NCBI GenBank assembly: GCA_031262785.1
Contig: JAISHB010000110.1
Coordinates: 1-40,078, forward strand
From: Prevotellaceae bacterium
GTDB lineage: Bacteria > Bacteroidota > Bacteroidia > Bacteroidales > Bacteroidaceae
Reading direction: 5' to 3'
Length of the DNA stretch: 40,078 nucleotides
A program made the position numbers and the translations under genes. The notes beneath the pieces were generated by a model. That model saw only the letters and a program-made list of their open reading frames with translations, did no database searches and had not been told where the DNA came from. Of the stretch, positions 16,714 to 25,800 are shown piece after piece. The stretch's first letter is position 1. Each line of letters begins with the position of its first letter.

Positions 16714-18663
16714 ATGATGCAAAGAAGTAGCTATCTCCGATTGATGCTCGTACTATGCACGTTCGCATTCGGACCATCCTCCTTGCACAGCGCAGGCGAG
16801 GAAAAACATCCTGTGCTGATCATCAGCTCCTACAATCCCGACTCAAAGAACACTGCGGAAACCATCTCCGCCTTCGTCGAGGAGTTTGGTCACCTCGGAG
16901 GAGACGCTCCCATGGCGCTGGAGAACATGAATTGCAAGAGTTTCACCGAAGCCCACGAATGGAAGGGACGGATGAAAGGCTTGTTGGAACGTTATCAAGG
17001 TGATCGTACCCCTTCCCTCATCGTCTTAATCGGTCAAGAAGCCTGGGCGGCTTACCTCTCGCAGAATGTACACCGGCGGGTGCCCACCATGGTATCGATG
17101 GCCAGCCGTAATGCCATCATCCTGCCCGATGATACGATCGACCTCAAGAAGTGGATGCCTCAGTCGATCGACTATTTCAACGATTTTCCCCAAGCATTGC
17201 TCAAAGCCGGCTTCGTCAACGAGTATGATGTAGAGGCGAACGTCCGTCTGATTCGCACGCTCTATCCCCAAACCAAGCATATTGCCTTCATCTCGGACAA
17301 CAGCTACGGCGGTGTAGCGCTGCAGGCGCATGTCATCAAAGAGATGGAGCGTTTCCCCGACCTGGATCTCATCCTTTTGGACGGGCGCAACAACACCATC
17401 TACACGATTACCGACCGCCTGCACCGATTGCCCCCCAACACCGCCCTGCTTATCGGCACCTGGCGCGTGGACATGAACAACACCTACTTTATGCAGAACG
17501 CCACCTACATGATGATGGGCGCCTCCATGGGGATTCCCACCTTTTCGCTCACATCCGTCGGCATTGGCTACTGGGCTATCGGCGGCATCATCCCCACCTA
17601 CCAACCCTTGGGCAAGGAGATGGCGCGACAGGCCGTCAACTTGCTCAACAACCCCGAGGACCGGTTGGTCAGCATCGAGTTGGTGCCCAATCACCTGGTG
17701 ATGGACAGCAGACAGATCGAGGCCAACAACATCAACACGGCGGTGATTAACCGCCCGATCGATTTCATCAACCTCAGCCCCTCGTTTTACGAGCAATACC
17801 GCTATCAGATCTGGTTTTTGGGCACGGTTATCTTCCTTTTGGCCATCGGCTTGTTCATCTCGCTCTATTTCTTCTATCACACGAAGCATTTGAAGGACAA
17901 CCTCGAAATATCGGAGCACAACCTGCGCGCCGCCAAGGAACGCGCCGAAGAGAGTAACCGGCTCAAGAGCAATTTCCTGGCCAACATGAGCCATGAAATC
18001 CGCACGCCGCTCAACGCCATCGTCGGATTCTCGGATGTGTTGGCCTTCGGCGGCATTTCGCAGGAAGAACAGCAGACGTATGCCGAGATCATCAAGGCCA
18101 ACTCCGACTTATTGCTGCGGTTGATCAACGACATCCTCGACATCTCGCGTCTCGAAGCCAATAAGATCAATCTGATCTTCGAAAACCACGACGTCGTCTC
18201 GGTGTGTATCCGCACCCTGGCCTCGGTGGAGCAAGCCAGCAAGAAGCACAACAAGTTCTTCTTCGACTGCGCCCATTCCAGCTACTCGTTCCTGACCGAC
18301 AGCCAGCGGTTGCAGCAAGTTATCATGAATTTGTTGTCGAACGCCGACAAATTCACCTCCCAAGGCATCGTGACCCTCAAGCTCGAGATTGACGAACGGC
18401 GTCACCAGGCCATATTCTCGGTCTCGGACACCGGATGCGGCATTCCCCCCGAGAAGCAAGAGGCTGTCTTCGGCCGTTTCGAGAAGCTCAACGAGTTTGC
18501 GCAGGGCACCGGCCTGGGATTGGCCATCTGTAAACTCACCGTCGAGAAGTGGGGCGGCAAGATTTGGATCGACTCCGACTACAAGAACGGCGCCCGTTTT
18601 GTCTTCACCCATCCGCTCAATCTACAAAACACATTATACCCCGCTGATTCTCCCCTCCTCTAA
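16714..18663 (+). CDS. Membrane sensor histidine kinase with periplasmic binding-protein-like sensor
   Basis: The product has 649 residues. A signal/anchor (LRLMLVLCTFAFG) is followed by about 330 periplasmic residues resembling an ABC substrate-binding (type 1 periplasmic binding) fold: VLIISSYNPDSKNTAETI, LIVLIGQEAWAAYL, HIAFISDNSYGGVA, then NTALLIGTWR. One transmembrane helix lies at about 366-388, followed by a short coiled linker. The HisKA motif SHEIRTPLNAIVGF (phospho-acceptor His about 428) and the ATPase boxes (N box NLLSNADKF about 539, DTGCGIPPEK about 572, GTGLGLAICK about 599) are complete. There is no receiver domain and no response-regulator gene next to it, so the partner is elsewhere. 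The downstream 5'-nucleotidase starts 8 bp after the stop, which suggests a shared transcript and perhaps a nucleotide- or purine-related signal; that link is inference. Confidence 0.9.
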   Translation: MMQRSSYLRLMLVLCTFAFGPSSLHSAGEEKHPVLIISSYNPDSKNTAETISAFVEEFGHLGGDAPMALENMNCKSFTEAHEWKGRMKGLLERYQGDRTPSLIVLIGQEAWAAYLSQNVHRRVPTMVSMASRNAIILPDDTIDLKKWMPQSIDYFNDFPQALLKAGFVNEYDVEANVRLIRTLYPQTKHIAFISDNSYGGVALQAHVIKEMERFPDLDLILLDGRNNTIYTITDRLHRLPPNTALLIGTWRVDMNNTYFMQNATYMMMGASMGIPTFSLTSVGIGYWAIGGIIPTYQPLGKEMARQAVNLLNNPEDRLVSIELVPNHLVMDSRQIEANNINTAVINRPIDFINLSPSFYEQYRYQIWFLGTVIFLLAIGLFISLYFFYHTKHLKDNLEISEHNLRAAKERAEESNRLKSNFLANMSHEIRTPLNAIVGFSDVLAFGGISQEEQQTYAEIIKANSDLLLRLINDILDISRLEANKINLIFENHDVVSVCIRTLASVEQASKKHNKFFFDCAHSSYSFLTDSQRLQQVIMNLLSNADKFTSQGIVTLKLEIDERRHQAIFSVSDTGCGIPPEKQEAVFGRFEKLNEFAQGTGLGLAICKLTVEKWGGKIWIDSDYKNGARFVFTHPLNLQNTLYPADSPLL

Positions 18664-18671
18664 AAACCAAA

Positions 18672-20429
18672 ATGAAGAACCTCCGCTTTGCCGCTCTTGT
18701 CCTACTGGCAGGAGCTATGCTGCTGGCCGGATGCCAGCAGGAACACGTCGTTGAATTGCGACTGATTGAAACCGCCGACATCCACGGCAATTACTATCCC
18801 GACCCCAACGTGCAGAACGACAAGTTACCCGGCAGCATGGCAGCCGTGTACACCTACGTCAAGCAGCTACGCCAGCAGTATGACGACCGCCTGTTGCTCG
18901 TCGACAACGGCGACATCCTGCAAGGACAACCCATTGCCTACTACTACAACTACATCGACACGATTTCGCCCCATCTGACGGCCGAGATGATGAACTACAT
19001 GGGCTATAATGCCGCCCAAGTGGGCAACCACGACATCGAAACCGGCTGGAGTGTGTTTGAACGCTGGCGTCGCGACAGCGACTTTCCCATATTGGGCGCC
19101 AACGTAGTGGACGAACGCACCGGCCAGCCTCATTTCACCCCCTACGTGGTACTGGAACGCGAAGGCATCCGCATAGCCTTCCTCGGATTAGTCACCTCGG
19201 CCATCCCCATCTGGGTGCCCTCCTCGCAATGGACCCACCTGCGCTTCGAGGACATGGAAGAGAGTGTCCGTCGCTGGCTTCCGATTATCCGTGCCCAGGA
19301 GCGTCCCGACCTCATCGTGGGCTTGTTCCACTCGGGTGCCAACGCTTACACCATCGACCGCAAGTATCGCGAGAACGCCTCGGTGGAGGCGGCCACCAAA
19401 GTGCCCGGTTTCGACCTCATCCTCTACGGGCACGACCACCTGCCCGCCTGCCGGCGGATTGCCAACCTCGAGGGAGACTCCGTGCTGATGGTCAACCCCG
19501 GCTCCGGGGGCGAAAATGTGGCCGACGTCACCGTCAAACTACATATTAAAAAAGGAGAAGTGGTCGGCAAAGAGCTGGATGCCCGGCTGGTTTCGATGAA
19601 AAACTTTCCGCCCGACGCCGAACTGCTCAAACACTTCGCACGGGAGCGCCGCGCCGTGGACGAATTCGTGACCGATCGGGTGGGAATCCTCACCGAGTCT
19701 ATCAGCACGCGCGATGTCTACTTCGGCCCCTCACCGTTTATCAGTCTGATGCACCTCATTCAGCTCGAAGTGACCGGCGCCGACGTCTCGCTGGCCTCCC
19801 CCCTGGCCTACAACATCGAGCTGAAAGAGGGCGACGTCACCGTCGCCGACCTTTTTCGCTTCTACACCTTCGAAAACCTCATTTACACCATTGAGATGAC
19901 CGGCGCCGAGTTGAAGGACGAACTCGAGATGTCGTACAACCAGTGGACCAACCGTATGCTCGGACCCGGCGAGCGCTTACTGCTCTTGCGCGACAGCCCG
20001 TTACGCGGCAATACGGAACGTGCCTACTTCGTGTATTACACCTCCAACTTCGACTCGGCCGCAGGCATCGAATATGTCGTGGATGTAACCAAGCCCATGG
20101 GCAACAAGGTGCGCATCCTGCGCATGGCCGACGGCCGTCCCTTCCGCCCGGACGGGCACTACCGCGTGGCCGTCAACTCCTACCGCGGCAATGGAGGCGG
20201 CGAACTGCTGACCAAAGGAGCCGGCATTCCCTTCGAACAGCTCAAGGGACGCACCCGTTACATCTCCCCCTACGATTTCCGCTTCTACCTCATACACTAT
20301 CTCAACCGTCACCGCCCCTATACGCCCACCGTGCTGGGTCACTGGAAGTTTATTCCCGAAGCGTGGACCGTGCCGGCGGGTAAGCGCGACTATGAATACC
20401 TCTTCGGCGCGCGGTCTGAGGAGCAGTAG
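18672..20429 (+). CDS. 5'-nucleotidase/2',3'-cyclic phosphodiesterase-family lipoprotein
   Basis: The product has 585 residues. A lipoprotein signal is visible (MKNLRFAALVLLAGAMLLAGC, Cys21). The N-terminal metallophosphoesterase domain has the dinuclear metal ligands: ETADIHGNYYPD (Asp36, His38), LLVDNGDILQG (Asp78), QVGNHDIETG (Asn119-His120), GLFHSGAN and LYGHDHLP. The C-terminal substrate domain contains FYTFENLIYTIEMTGAEL and NSYRGNGGGELL, matching the UshA-type 5'-nucleotidase C-terminal domain. It would dephosphorylate external nucleotides or related phosphoesters, in the periplasm or at the outer membrane. It is the second gene of the kinase unit, separated by 8 bp. Confidence 0.92.
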   Translation: MKNLRFAALVLLAGAMLLAGCQQEHVVELRLIETADIHGNYYPDPNVQNDKLPGSMAAVYTYVKQLRQQYDDRLLLVDNGDILQGQPIAYYYNYIDTISPHLTAEMMNYMGYNAAQVGNHDIETGWSVFERWRRDSDFPILGANVVDERTGQPHFTPYVVLEREGIRIAFLGLVTSAIPIWVPSSQWTHLRFEDMEESVRRWLPIIRAQERPDLIVGLFHSGANAYTIDRKYRENASVEAATKVPGFDLILYGHDHLPACRRIANLEGDSVLMVNPGSGGENVADVTVKLHIKKGEVVGKELDARLVSMKNFPPDAELLKHFARERRAVDEFVTDRVGILTESISTRDVYFGPSPFISLMHLIQLEVTGADVSLASPLAYNIELKEGDVTVADLFRFYTFENLIYTIEMTGAELKDELEMSYNQWTNRMLGPGERLLLLRDSPLRGNTERAYFVYYTSNFDSAAGIEYVVDVTKPMGNKVRILRMADGRPFRPDGHYRVAVNSYRGNGGGELLTKGAGIPFEQLKGRTRYISPYDFRFYLIHYLNRHRPYTPTVLGHWKFIPEAWTVPAGKRDYEYLFGARSEEQ

Positions 20430-20460
20430 AGCCGTTCCCGCGCCGCCGAAGGGGTGGCTG

Positions 20461-20503
20461 AGACCAAAAACAAGGGGGTGTGCCGCGTAGGCACACCCCC
20501 TTG
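20461..20503 (-). terminator. Strong hairpin between the nucleotidase and DUF6261-like genes
   Basis: CAAGGGGGTGTGCC (20471-20484) pairs perfectly with GGCACACCCCCTTG (20490-20503) around GCGTA. On the minus strand the stem is followed by TTTTTGG, so it best serves the minus-strand DUF6261-like gene. Read from the plus strand it may also stop the nucleotidase transcript. A second perfect hairpin, GGATGAGCC/GGCTCATCC (20521-20544), overlaps the stop codon of the minus-strand gene. Confidence 0.75.
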
Positions 20504-20538
20504 TGAGTGATTTGCTGCAAGGATGAGCCGTGAGAGGC

Positions 20539-21315
20539 TCATCCCTGCGGGGGTTCCTCCTCACCGCCCCCGCCGGAGTTGTTGTCGGAGTCTCCTCCGC
20601 CATTCACCTCCACGCCGTGTTTGTGCAGCACCTGCTGCTTGATACGGTTAATCTCGGTGTTCATCAAGTTGACGAAGGGAATTAAGACGTCATTGCCCAA
20701 TGAAAGCAAGCCGTTGATGGCCTTGCGCAACTTATGGAACGCGTCGTCCACGGCGGCGCGCGCTTTGGGCATCGCACCGGTGGTGAGCTGGCTCTTTCCT
20801 TTGGAGCGCTCGATAAGTAGTTGGATCACTTGGTTGTTGTGGGTGCGGAGCGCCTTGAGTGCGTCGGTTAATCCCAAGAGGGCGAACTCGGCGGCATACT
20901 TACGCTCGGCGTCATTGAGGAAATTCTCCATCAAACCGTTTTCACGGTCGTATTGGTCGGAGAGTTTAATTCCGTAGTTCTTGATTAACAAGTAGATGGT
21001 CTCGGCGCCCTGCTGCATGTGCTCGTCTCTATTCTTGAGTTGAGCCTTGACCATGTCACGGATGAACGCATAATCGGCGTCGCGGTCGGCGTCGGCCTGC
21101 TTAATCTGGTCGGTAAGCGGATCTTTTTGCGGGGTTTTCAACACGCGCTCCTCCTCTTGGACGGCAGCCTCCAAGTCGGCCACCAGAGAAGAAGCTAATT
21201 TCATCACATTCTTGTCACTCTTGGCGTTATCAACCGTATTCTTCATCAGTTGATAGTGCGTCGGGTTGTCTAAGGCACGGGTCCCAATGCCTTGCAAGTC
21301 ATTGTTTTCAGTCAT
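20539..21315 (-). CDS. DUF6261-like helical protein of unknown function
   Basis: The product has 258 residues, almost entirely helical with no signal peptide or membrane segment. It resembles the DUF6261 proteins common in Bacteroidales: N-terminal HYQLMKNTVDNA, central YLLIKNYGIKLSDQYDRENG, DALKALRTHNNQVIQLLIERS, then AFHKLRKAINGLL and FVNLMNTEINRIKQQVL near the end. The last 25 residues are a low-complexity Gly/Asp/Asn/Glu tail. No enzyme motif is visible. It is a single gene with its own -7 box (21387-21394) and a terminator. Members of this family are often found near repeats or in several genomic copies, but their job is not known to me. Confidence 0.75.
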   Translation of the reverse strand: MTENNDLQGIGTRALDNPTHYQLMKNTVDNAKSDKNVMKLASSLVADLEAAVQEEERVLKTPQKDPLTDQIKQADADRDADYAFIRDMVKAQLKNRDEHMQQGAETIYLLIKNYGIKLSDQYDRENGLMENFLNDAERKYAAEFALLGLTDALKALRTHNNQVIQLLIERSKGKSQLTTGAMPKARAAVDDAFHKLRKAINGLLSLGNDVLIPFVNLMNTEINRIKQQVLHKHGVEVNGGGDSDNNSGGGGEEEPPQG

Positions 21316-21386
21316 ATCATTTAAATTAATAGTAAGGTAAAGTAAAAGAGAGACGCTCGCGGGGTCTATCTTTACAATAACGGCGG

Positions 21387-21394
21387 CAAAAGTA
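21387..21394 (-). promoter_or_regulatory. -7 promoter element for the DUF6261-like gene
   Basis: Minus-strand TACTTTTG is a perfect TAnnTTTG, giving a predicted leader of about 65 bases before the start at 21315. No clear -33 element was found. Confidence 0.5.
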
Positions 21395-21461
21395 ACTAAA
21401 ACAATGGAATCGGAGCGGGGGAGCAGCTGTTTTTATACATTAATAACCTTTCCATCGGGAG

Positions 21462-21753
21462 GAATTCTTTGGCGGAGTGCTGAAAATGGGTCTTCATCGC
21501 GATTGATTCGTTGTCGGAGTGCTCAAAATAGGTCTTAATCGTGAATGATTCGTTGGCGGAGTGCTAAAAGAGTCTCTTATTCTTGATTGATTTGTTGTCG
21601 GAGCACGAAAACAACCTATCATTTACAAATAATTGGACGGGCGTATGTGGGTACGCCCCTACAAATAGGGAATGATTCATTGTTGGAGCACGAAAACAAC
21701 CTCTCATTTGCGAATGGGAGCTTGTCGGAGCACTCAGACAGACTTTCCCTCGT
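21462..21753. repeat. Tandem array of about six 42-bp repeats
   Basis: Units begin at 21462 (39 bp), 21501, 21543, 21585, 21670 and 21712. The conserved core is GATTGATTCGTTGTCGGAG followed by YRCnnAAAA. A 43-bp piece at 21627-21669 interrupts units 4 and 5 and holds a hairpin (GGGCGTA/TACGCCC, 21639-21658). Read on the minus strand in one frame the units give a degenerate 14-residue repeat of the type KRLFSCSDNESI, with one in-frame stop. Whole units vary and there are no constant repeats separated by unique spacers. Confidence 0.8.
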
Positions 21754-22179
21754 GTGAGCGAGCTTGTTCTGCCACCCCCACACCCCCTGAAGGGGGCTTG
21801 AATGGTATATCTGGCGCAGTGCTGATAAGCCCCCTTTAGGGGGGTTGGGGGTGGCAGCCGTTCGCATGGTTGCCGTATCGTGAAGTGACTAAATTCCCCT
21901 CCTGCCGGCAGGAGGGGTGCCCGCAGGGCGGGGTGGTGGGTATTACATTCTATGGATTAATAGGTATTTGTCCGACCACCCCGTCACTACGCGCCACCCC
22001 TCCTGCCGGCAGGAGGGGAAACAGTTACTTTTGATGCACCCTCTTTTCATAGAGAGCGCTGCGCCAGATATACCATTCAAGCCCCCTTTAGGGGGTTTGG
22101 GGGTGGCAGCACTAAAAGGGTCTCTCATTCCCGATTGATTCCTTGTCGGAGCACTCAGACAGACTTTCCCTCGTGTGAG
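21721..22179. repeat. Identical 38-bp direct repeats flanking the palindrome island
   Basis: Bases 21721-21758 and 22142-22179 are identical (beginning CTTGTCGGAGCACTCAGACA). The left copy is part of the sixth 42-bp unit. The right copy is inside the 3' coding end of the methyltransferase gene. A partial 42-bp unit (22110-22132) precedes the right copy, so the island at 21769-22109 interrupts the array. Confidence 0.85.
21769..22109. repeat. Nested inverted-repeat island inserted in the 42-bp array
   Basis: The outer arms, 21769-21823 and 22055-22109, are 55 bp each and complementary with three mismatches. They contain the G/C-run motif CCCCCTnAAGGGGGC and then TGAATGGTATATCTGGCGCA. The inner arms, 21896-21940 and 21974-22018, each begin or end with a perfect 22-bp palindrome (half-site CCCCTCCTGCC). 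The centre is a 33-bp A/T-rich spacer (21941-21973). A third copy of the G/C-run part lies at 21827-21857, inverted relative to the left arm. No protein is encoded that I would believe. Confidence 0.85.
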
Positions 22180-22714
22180 TGAGGATGTCCGCGCCCCAAT
22201 CCACCCCCTCTACCGCAGTTTGCTCCCTGTCTAACAGCCATTTCTTGCGCTCTAAGCCGCCGGCATAGCCTGTGAGCGTGCCGTCGCTCCCGACGACGCG
22301 GTGACAAGGGATGAGGATGCTGATGGGATTGTGTCCCACCGCCCCGCCAATGGCTTGCGCCGACATGTTTTGCACGCCCTGCGCACGAGCCACCGCCGTG
22401 GCCAGCTGCCCATAGGTGATGGTTTCACCGTGGGGGATGGTCTGCAACAGCCGCCAGACCAACAGACGGAAGGGAGTGCCTGCCGGCTGCAGCGGCGGGA
22501 GGAAGTCGGGCTGTTTTCCCGCAAAATAGGCATCGAGCCAGGCCGTAGCTTGTGCCAGGACCGGGCATCGCACCGCTTGCTCGGGTGTCCACCCGACGGG
22601 AAGAGCGGGCGCATAGCGCTGTCCCTGAAACCACAGGGCGGTGAGGGCGCTGCCGTTGGAGGCCAGGCCGATTTCTCCCAGTGGAGAGGCGTAGAAATGA
22701 ACCGTTGGAACCAT
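22112..22714 (-). CDS. ogt: Methylated-DNA-[protein]-cysteine S-methyltransferase with repeat-derived C-terminal tail
   Basis: With the start at 22714 the product has 200 residues. The upstream in-frame ATG at 22768 is rejected because a perfect -7 box (22735-22742) lies between the two. The C-terminal DNA-binding/transferase domain is clear: FRLLVWRLLQTIPHGETITYG (read at about 82-102), AIGGAVGHNP and the active site ILIPCHRVVGSDG with acceptor Cys137. It removes O6-alkyl groups from guanine by transfer to that Cys. The domain normally ends near GLERKKWLLDRE (about 153-164). The additional 36 residues, including HTRESLSECSDKESI, are encoded by a 42-bp repeat unit, and the stop codon lies in a partial unit. 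The tail is therefore probably acquired by repeat insertion. Confidence 0.9.
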   Translation of the reverse strand: MVPTVHFYASPLGEIGLASNGSALTALWFQGQRYAPALPVGWTPEQAVRCPVLAQATAWLDAYFAGKQPDFLPPLQPAGTPFRLLVWRLLQTIPHGETITYGQLATAVARAQGVQNMSAQAIGGAVGHNPISILIPCHRVVGSDGTLTGYAGGLERKKWLLDREQTAVEGVDWGADILTHTRESLSECSDKESIGNERPF

Positions 22715-22734
22715 CTGTTGCTTGAGGGGTGCGG

Positions 22735-22742
22735 CAAAGATA
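22735..22742 (-). promoter_or_regulatory. -7 promoter element for ogt
   Basis: Minus-strand TATCTTTG is a perfect TAnnTTTG, 20 bp upstream of the ATG at 22714. It supports that start codon over the one at 22768. Confidence 0.5.
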
Positions 22743-22809
22743 ATGCACGCCGCACCAATTATTCCCACAAAAGCGTCAATTATTCCACCTGATTGAGGAA
22801 AATAAACCG

Positions 22810-22817
22810 TAAACTTG
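22810..22817 (+). promoter_or_regulatory. Possible -7 element for the pectinase fusion gene
   Basis: TAAACTTG matches TAnnTTTG at seven of eight positions if the two free bases are counted, and lies 35 bp before the ATG at 22853. No -33 element was recognised, so this is tentative. Confidence 0.3.
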
Positions 22818-22852
22818 CACGGAATTCAAATCTCACCATTAATTTTTTGCGC

Positions 22853-25800
22853 ATGATGAACATTACTCGACGCCTGGCTATGTGCTGGGCGATGCTTGTT
22901 CCATTCCTTCTCTGGGGACAAGATCTAAACAGACCTTTTGGTTGGGCTTCTTGCAACGGAGGCACCACCGGAAGCGGCATTCTCTCGCTGTCGGAACTGA
23001 CCGACGCCACTCCCAATGTGTATCGTCCCACCACCGAAGAGGCTTTTGCCGAAGCCCTCAAGGCGGCACGTAAAAACACTGCTACCACCATCGTCATTCC
23101 TGCGAATACGATCATCACGTTCACCACCGGCACCAAGGTGGAGACGGGTGCCAAGAACATCTCCATCCTCGGAGAGCCGGGCGCGCGGTTTGATTCGCCC
23201 TCGGGCAGCGCCGGCATCCTGAACGTGCGGGGTACGAACGTGGTGATTCGCAACATCCTGTTCACCGGCCCGGGTGCCATCGATGTCAACGGCAACGATC
23301 CGCTCGGCATCGAGGGAGGCGTCAACGTGTGGGTAGACCACTGCACCTTTGTCGACGGCATCGACGGTAACCTCGACATCAAGGGAGGCGCCAACTACAT
23401 CACCGTGTCGTGGTGTAAGTTCTCCTACACCGAAAAGTCGAAGAATCATACCTATTGCAACCTCGTGGGACACAGCGACAGCAACGGAGGCGAAGACCGC
23501 GAAGCACTCAAGGTAACCTTCGCCCTGAACTGGTGGGCCGACAAAGTGCAGGAACGCATGCCCCGCGTGCGTTTCGGCTCGGTACACTGCGTGAACAACC
23601 TCTACCGCTCGGCGGGCAACAACTACTGCATCCGCGCCGGACTGGAGGCCAACATGTATGTAGACCAAAATGCCTTCATGGGCGTGAAGACTCCCATCAC
23701 CAAGAACAAGGATGCGGACGCCATCTTCGTGACCATGAACGAGGCGGACAATCTCTACAAGGGATGCAGCGGAACCCTCTCGGCCGACAAGCTCTCCAGC
23801 AACAGCGGCGCCAAGTTTAACCCATACGACGCGTATGCCTACACGCCCGTTCCCAAAGAATATGTCGAGGCCATCGTGAGCAACAGCGCGCCCGTGGAAG
23901 GCTACACCCAAACTACCGGCGCGGGCAACACGCTCTGGAGCGACATCCACGCGGGCGACGGCGACGACCTGCCCGAGGTGCCCGAGGACGGAGGAGGCAA
24001 CGGCTCGCTCACGGCCGGCAACTCCTTCTTCGGAGAGACGGCTCCGGCCGAGGGCTATTTCTGGTTCACCGCCGAGCAGGCCGAACTGATTCAGGCGATG
24101 ATAGCCGACGGTTCCATCAGTGGCACGGCCTCGCACAACGCCACCAAGGCCGACGTGGACTATACCGATCATATCGGCGCCATAGTACTGCCCAAAATAG
24201 ACGGTGAAGTGCCCGGCGAGCTGATCTTCAAGCTCCCCTCGTGTGCGGTCTTTAAGCTCTACTTGGTGCGCACGGGCAGTTTCGCCGGTGCTCTCTACCG
24301 CAGCACCGACGGACAAACCTGGGGCGAACCGTTCTTCACCCTGAGCGGCTCGAAAGGGGTGAAAGAGGTGGATTGCTCCACCGACGCAGCCTCGGGAGAG
24401 GCTGTCTACATCCGCTTGACTAATACTTCTTCGGGTGGATTGAACCTCTATGGAGCCGATATCCGCCTGGCCGGGAAGGCGCCCGAACCCGAACCCGAAC
24501 CGGAACCGGCCGCGCTGCCCCAGGTATGGGACTTCGGCGCGGCGCAACTCAACGCCGAGCAGTATGAGAACCTCCTCACCGCCGAGGTGATCAACAGCTG
24601 GTATCCGGCCGAGACCGTGCCCGGCACGTCGGGACTCACCTTCCCCTCGTCGTTCACCGCCGGCCGTCTGGCCTGGACGGGCGGGAGCAACGACCGCCTG
24701 CGCACCGGCAATGAAGCCCTCACCCGCTACGACAACTGGTCGAACGGCGAGTATACCGGACGGCTCTACATCAACGGCGCCGCCCAAGTTGCCCGTCGCT
24801 TCACCTTCACGCTCGAGGAGGACGACGAAGTCACCTTCCACGCCTTCTCGCAAGACGGCAACGGCGTACTCAACTTCGAGAGTGCCGACGGCTCGCAGCA
24901 CGACACCCAGCTACTCAGCAGCAATTCGGCGCCGCTGCAGCTCACCTTCGTGGCCAAAGCGGCGGGTAACTTCTACCTCTACGACACGGTCGACAAACCT
25001 TCGTATGCCCGCATCGTACGCAAAGCCGCCACCTACACCACGGTGAGCGGAATCGTCTCGCCGGCCGAAGGGGTCACCCTTCCCGCCGGTTACGGCCTGA
25101 CGCTGACCAACGCCGCCGGCAAAACCTGGACGGCCACCCTCGAGGCGGTCAGCAACAGCTACTCGGTGAAGGTGCCTGCGGGCTACGACTACGTGTTGGC
25201 GCTGACCAACGCCGGAGGGTATATCATCTCGACGGGCGACAAGGTCACCGCCACCGAAGGCGGGGTGACGCACCCCATCGTGGTCTCGCAAGTGGCGCTG
25301 GTAACCATCAGCGGGGCTATCACCGGACTAAACTCCGTGTGGCTCTCCGAGCTGAAGCTTCACTTCACCCCCGCCGACGGCACACTCTACCAGCCCCAGC
25401 CGGTGGTGGACGTCACAGCTGCCACGTATAGCGTGCAGTTAGAGCCGAACGTGGAGTACACGCTCACGGCCGAGGGTGTCAACGACTATTTTATCCCTGT
25501 AAATAAGGTGACCTATGCCCAGTCGGGCACGCATTCGCTCGACTTCCAGGCCAAACCGACCTATCCGGTCACTCTCGCGCTCGAAGGCATGAGCGAGGCA
25601 CAGCAGGCCGCCGCCGCGTTCACCTTCGCCAACCTGGAGGAAGGGGGATATGCCTACACGTTTGCCCCCGGCACCCAGGTGATGCTGCGCGACGGTGTCT
25701 ACAGCATCGCCTGCGCCGGATTGGACGAGTGGCCGGTGCAGCTGGCGCTCACCTCCAACCTCAAGGTTGCGGGGGCTGCCGCCTCCAAGTCGCTCTCCTT

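Noticed and set aside
21462-21753. CRISPR array
   Set aside because: The whole 42-bp unit repeats with drift across its length; there is no constant repeat alternating with unique spacers, and no cas gene is in the window.
21619-21867. An 82-residue minus-strand reading frame
   Set aside because: It is composed of repeat units and the left arm of the palindrome island, with no start context or protein family; it shares a peptide with the Ogt tail only because both use the same repeat.
21769-22109. Insertion sequence or integron
   Set aside because: There is no transposase or integrase frame and no clear target-site duplication; only palindromic non-coding repeats are seen.
22925-24901. A 658-residue minus-strand reading frame inside the pectinase gene, and a 548-residue one at 25439-27085
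   Set aside because: They lie antisense to clear PL1, CE8 and linker coding sequence, show no domain, and are explained by few stops in G/C-rich codon shadows.
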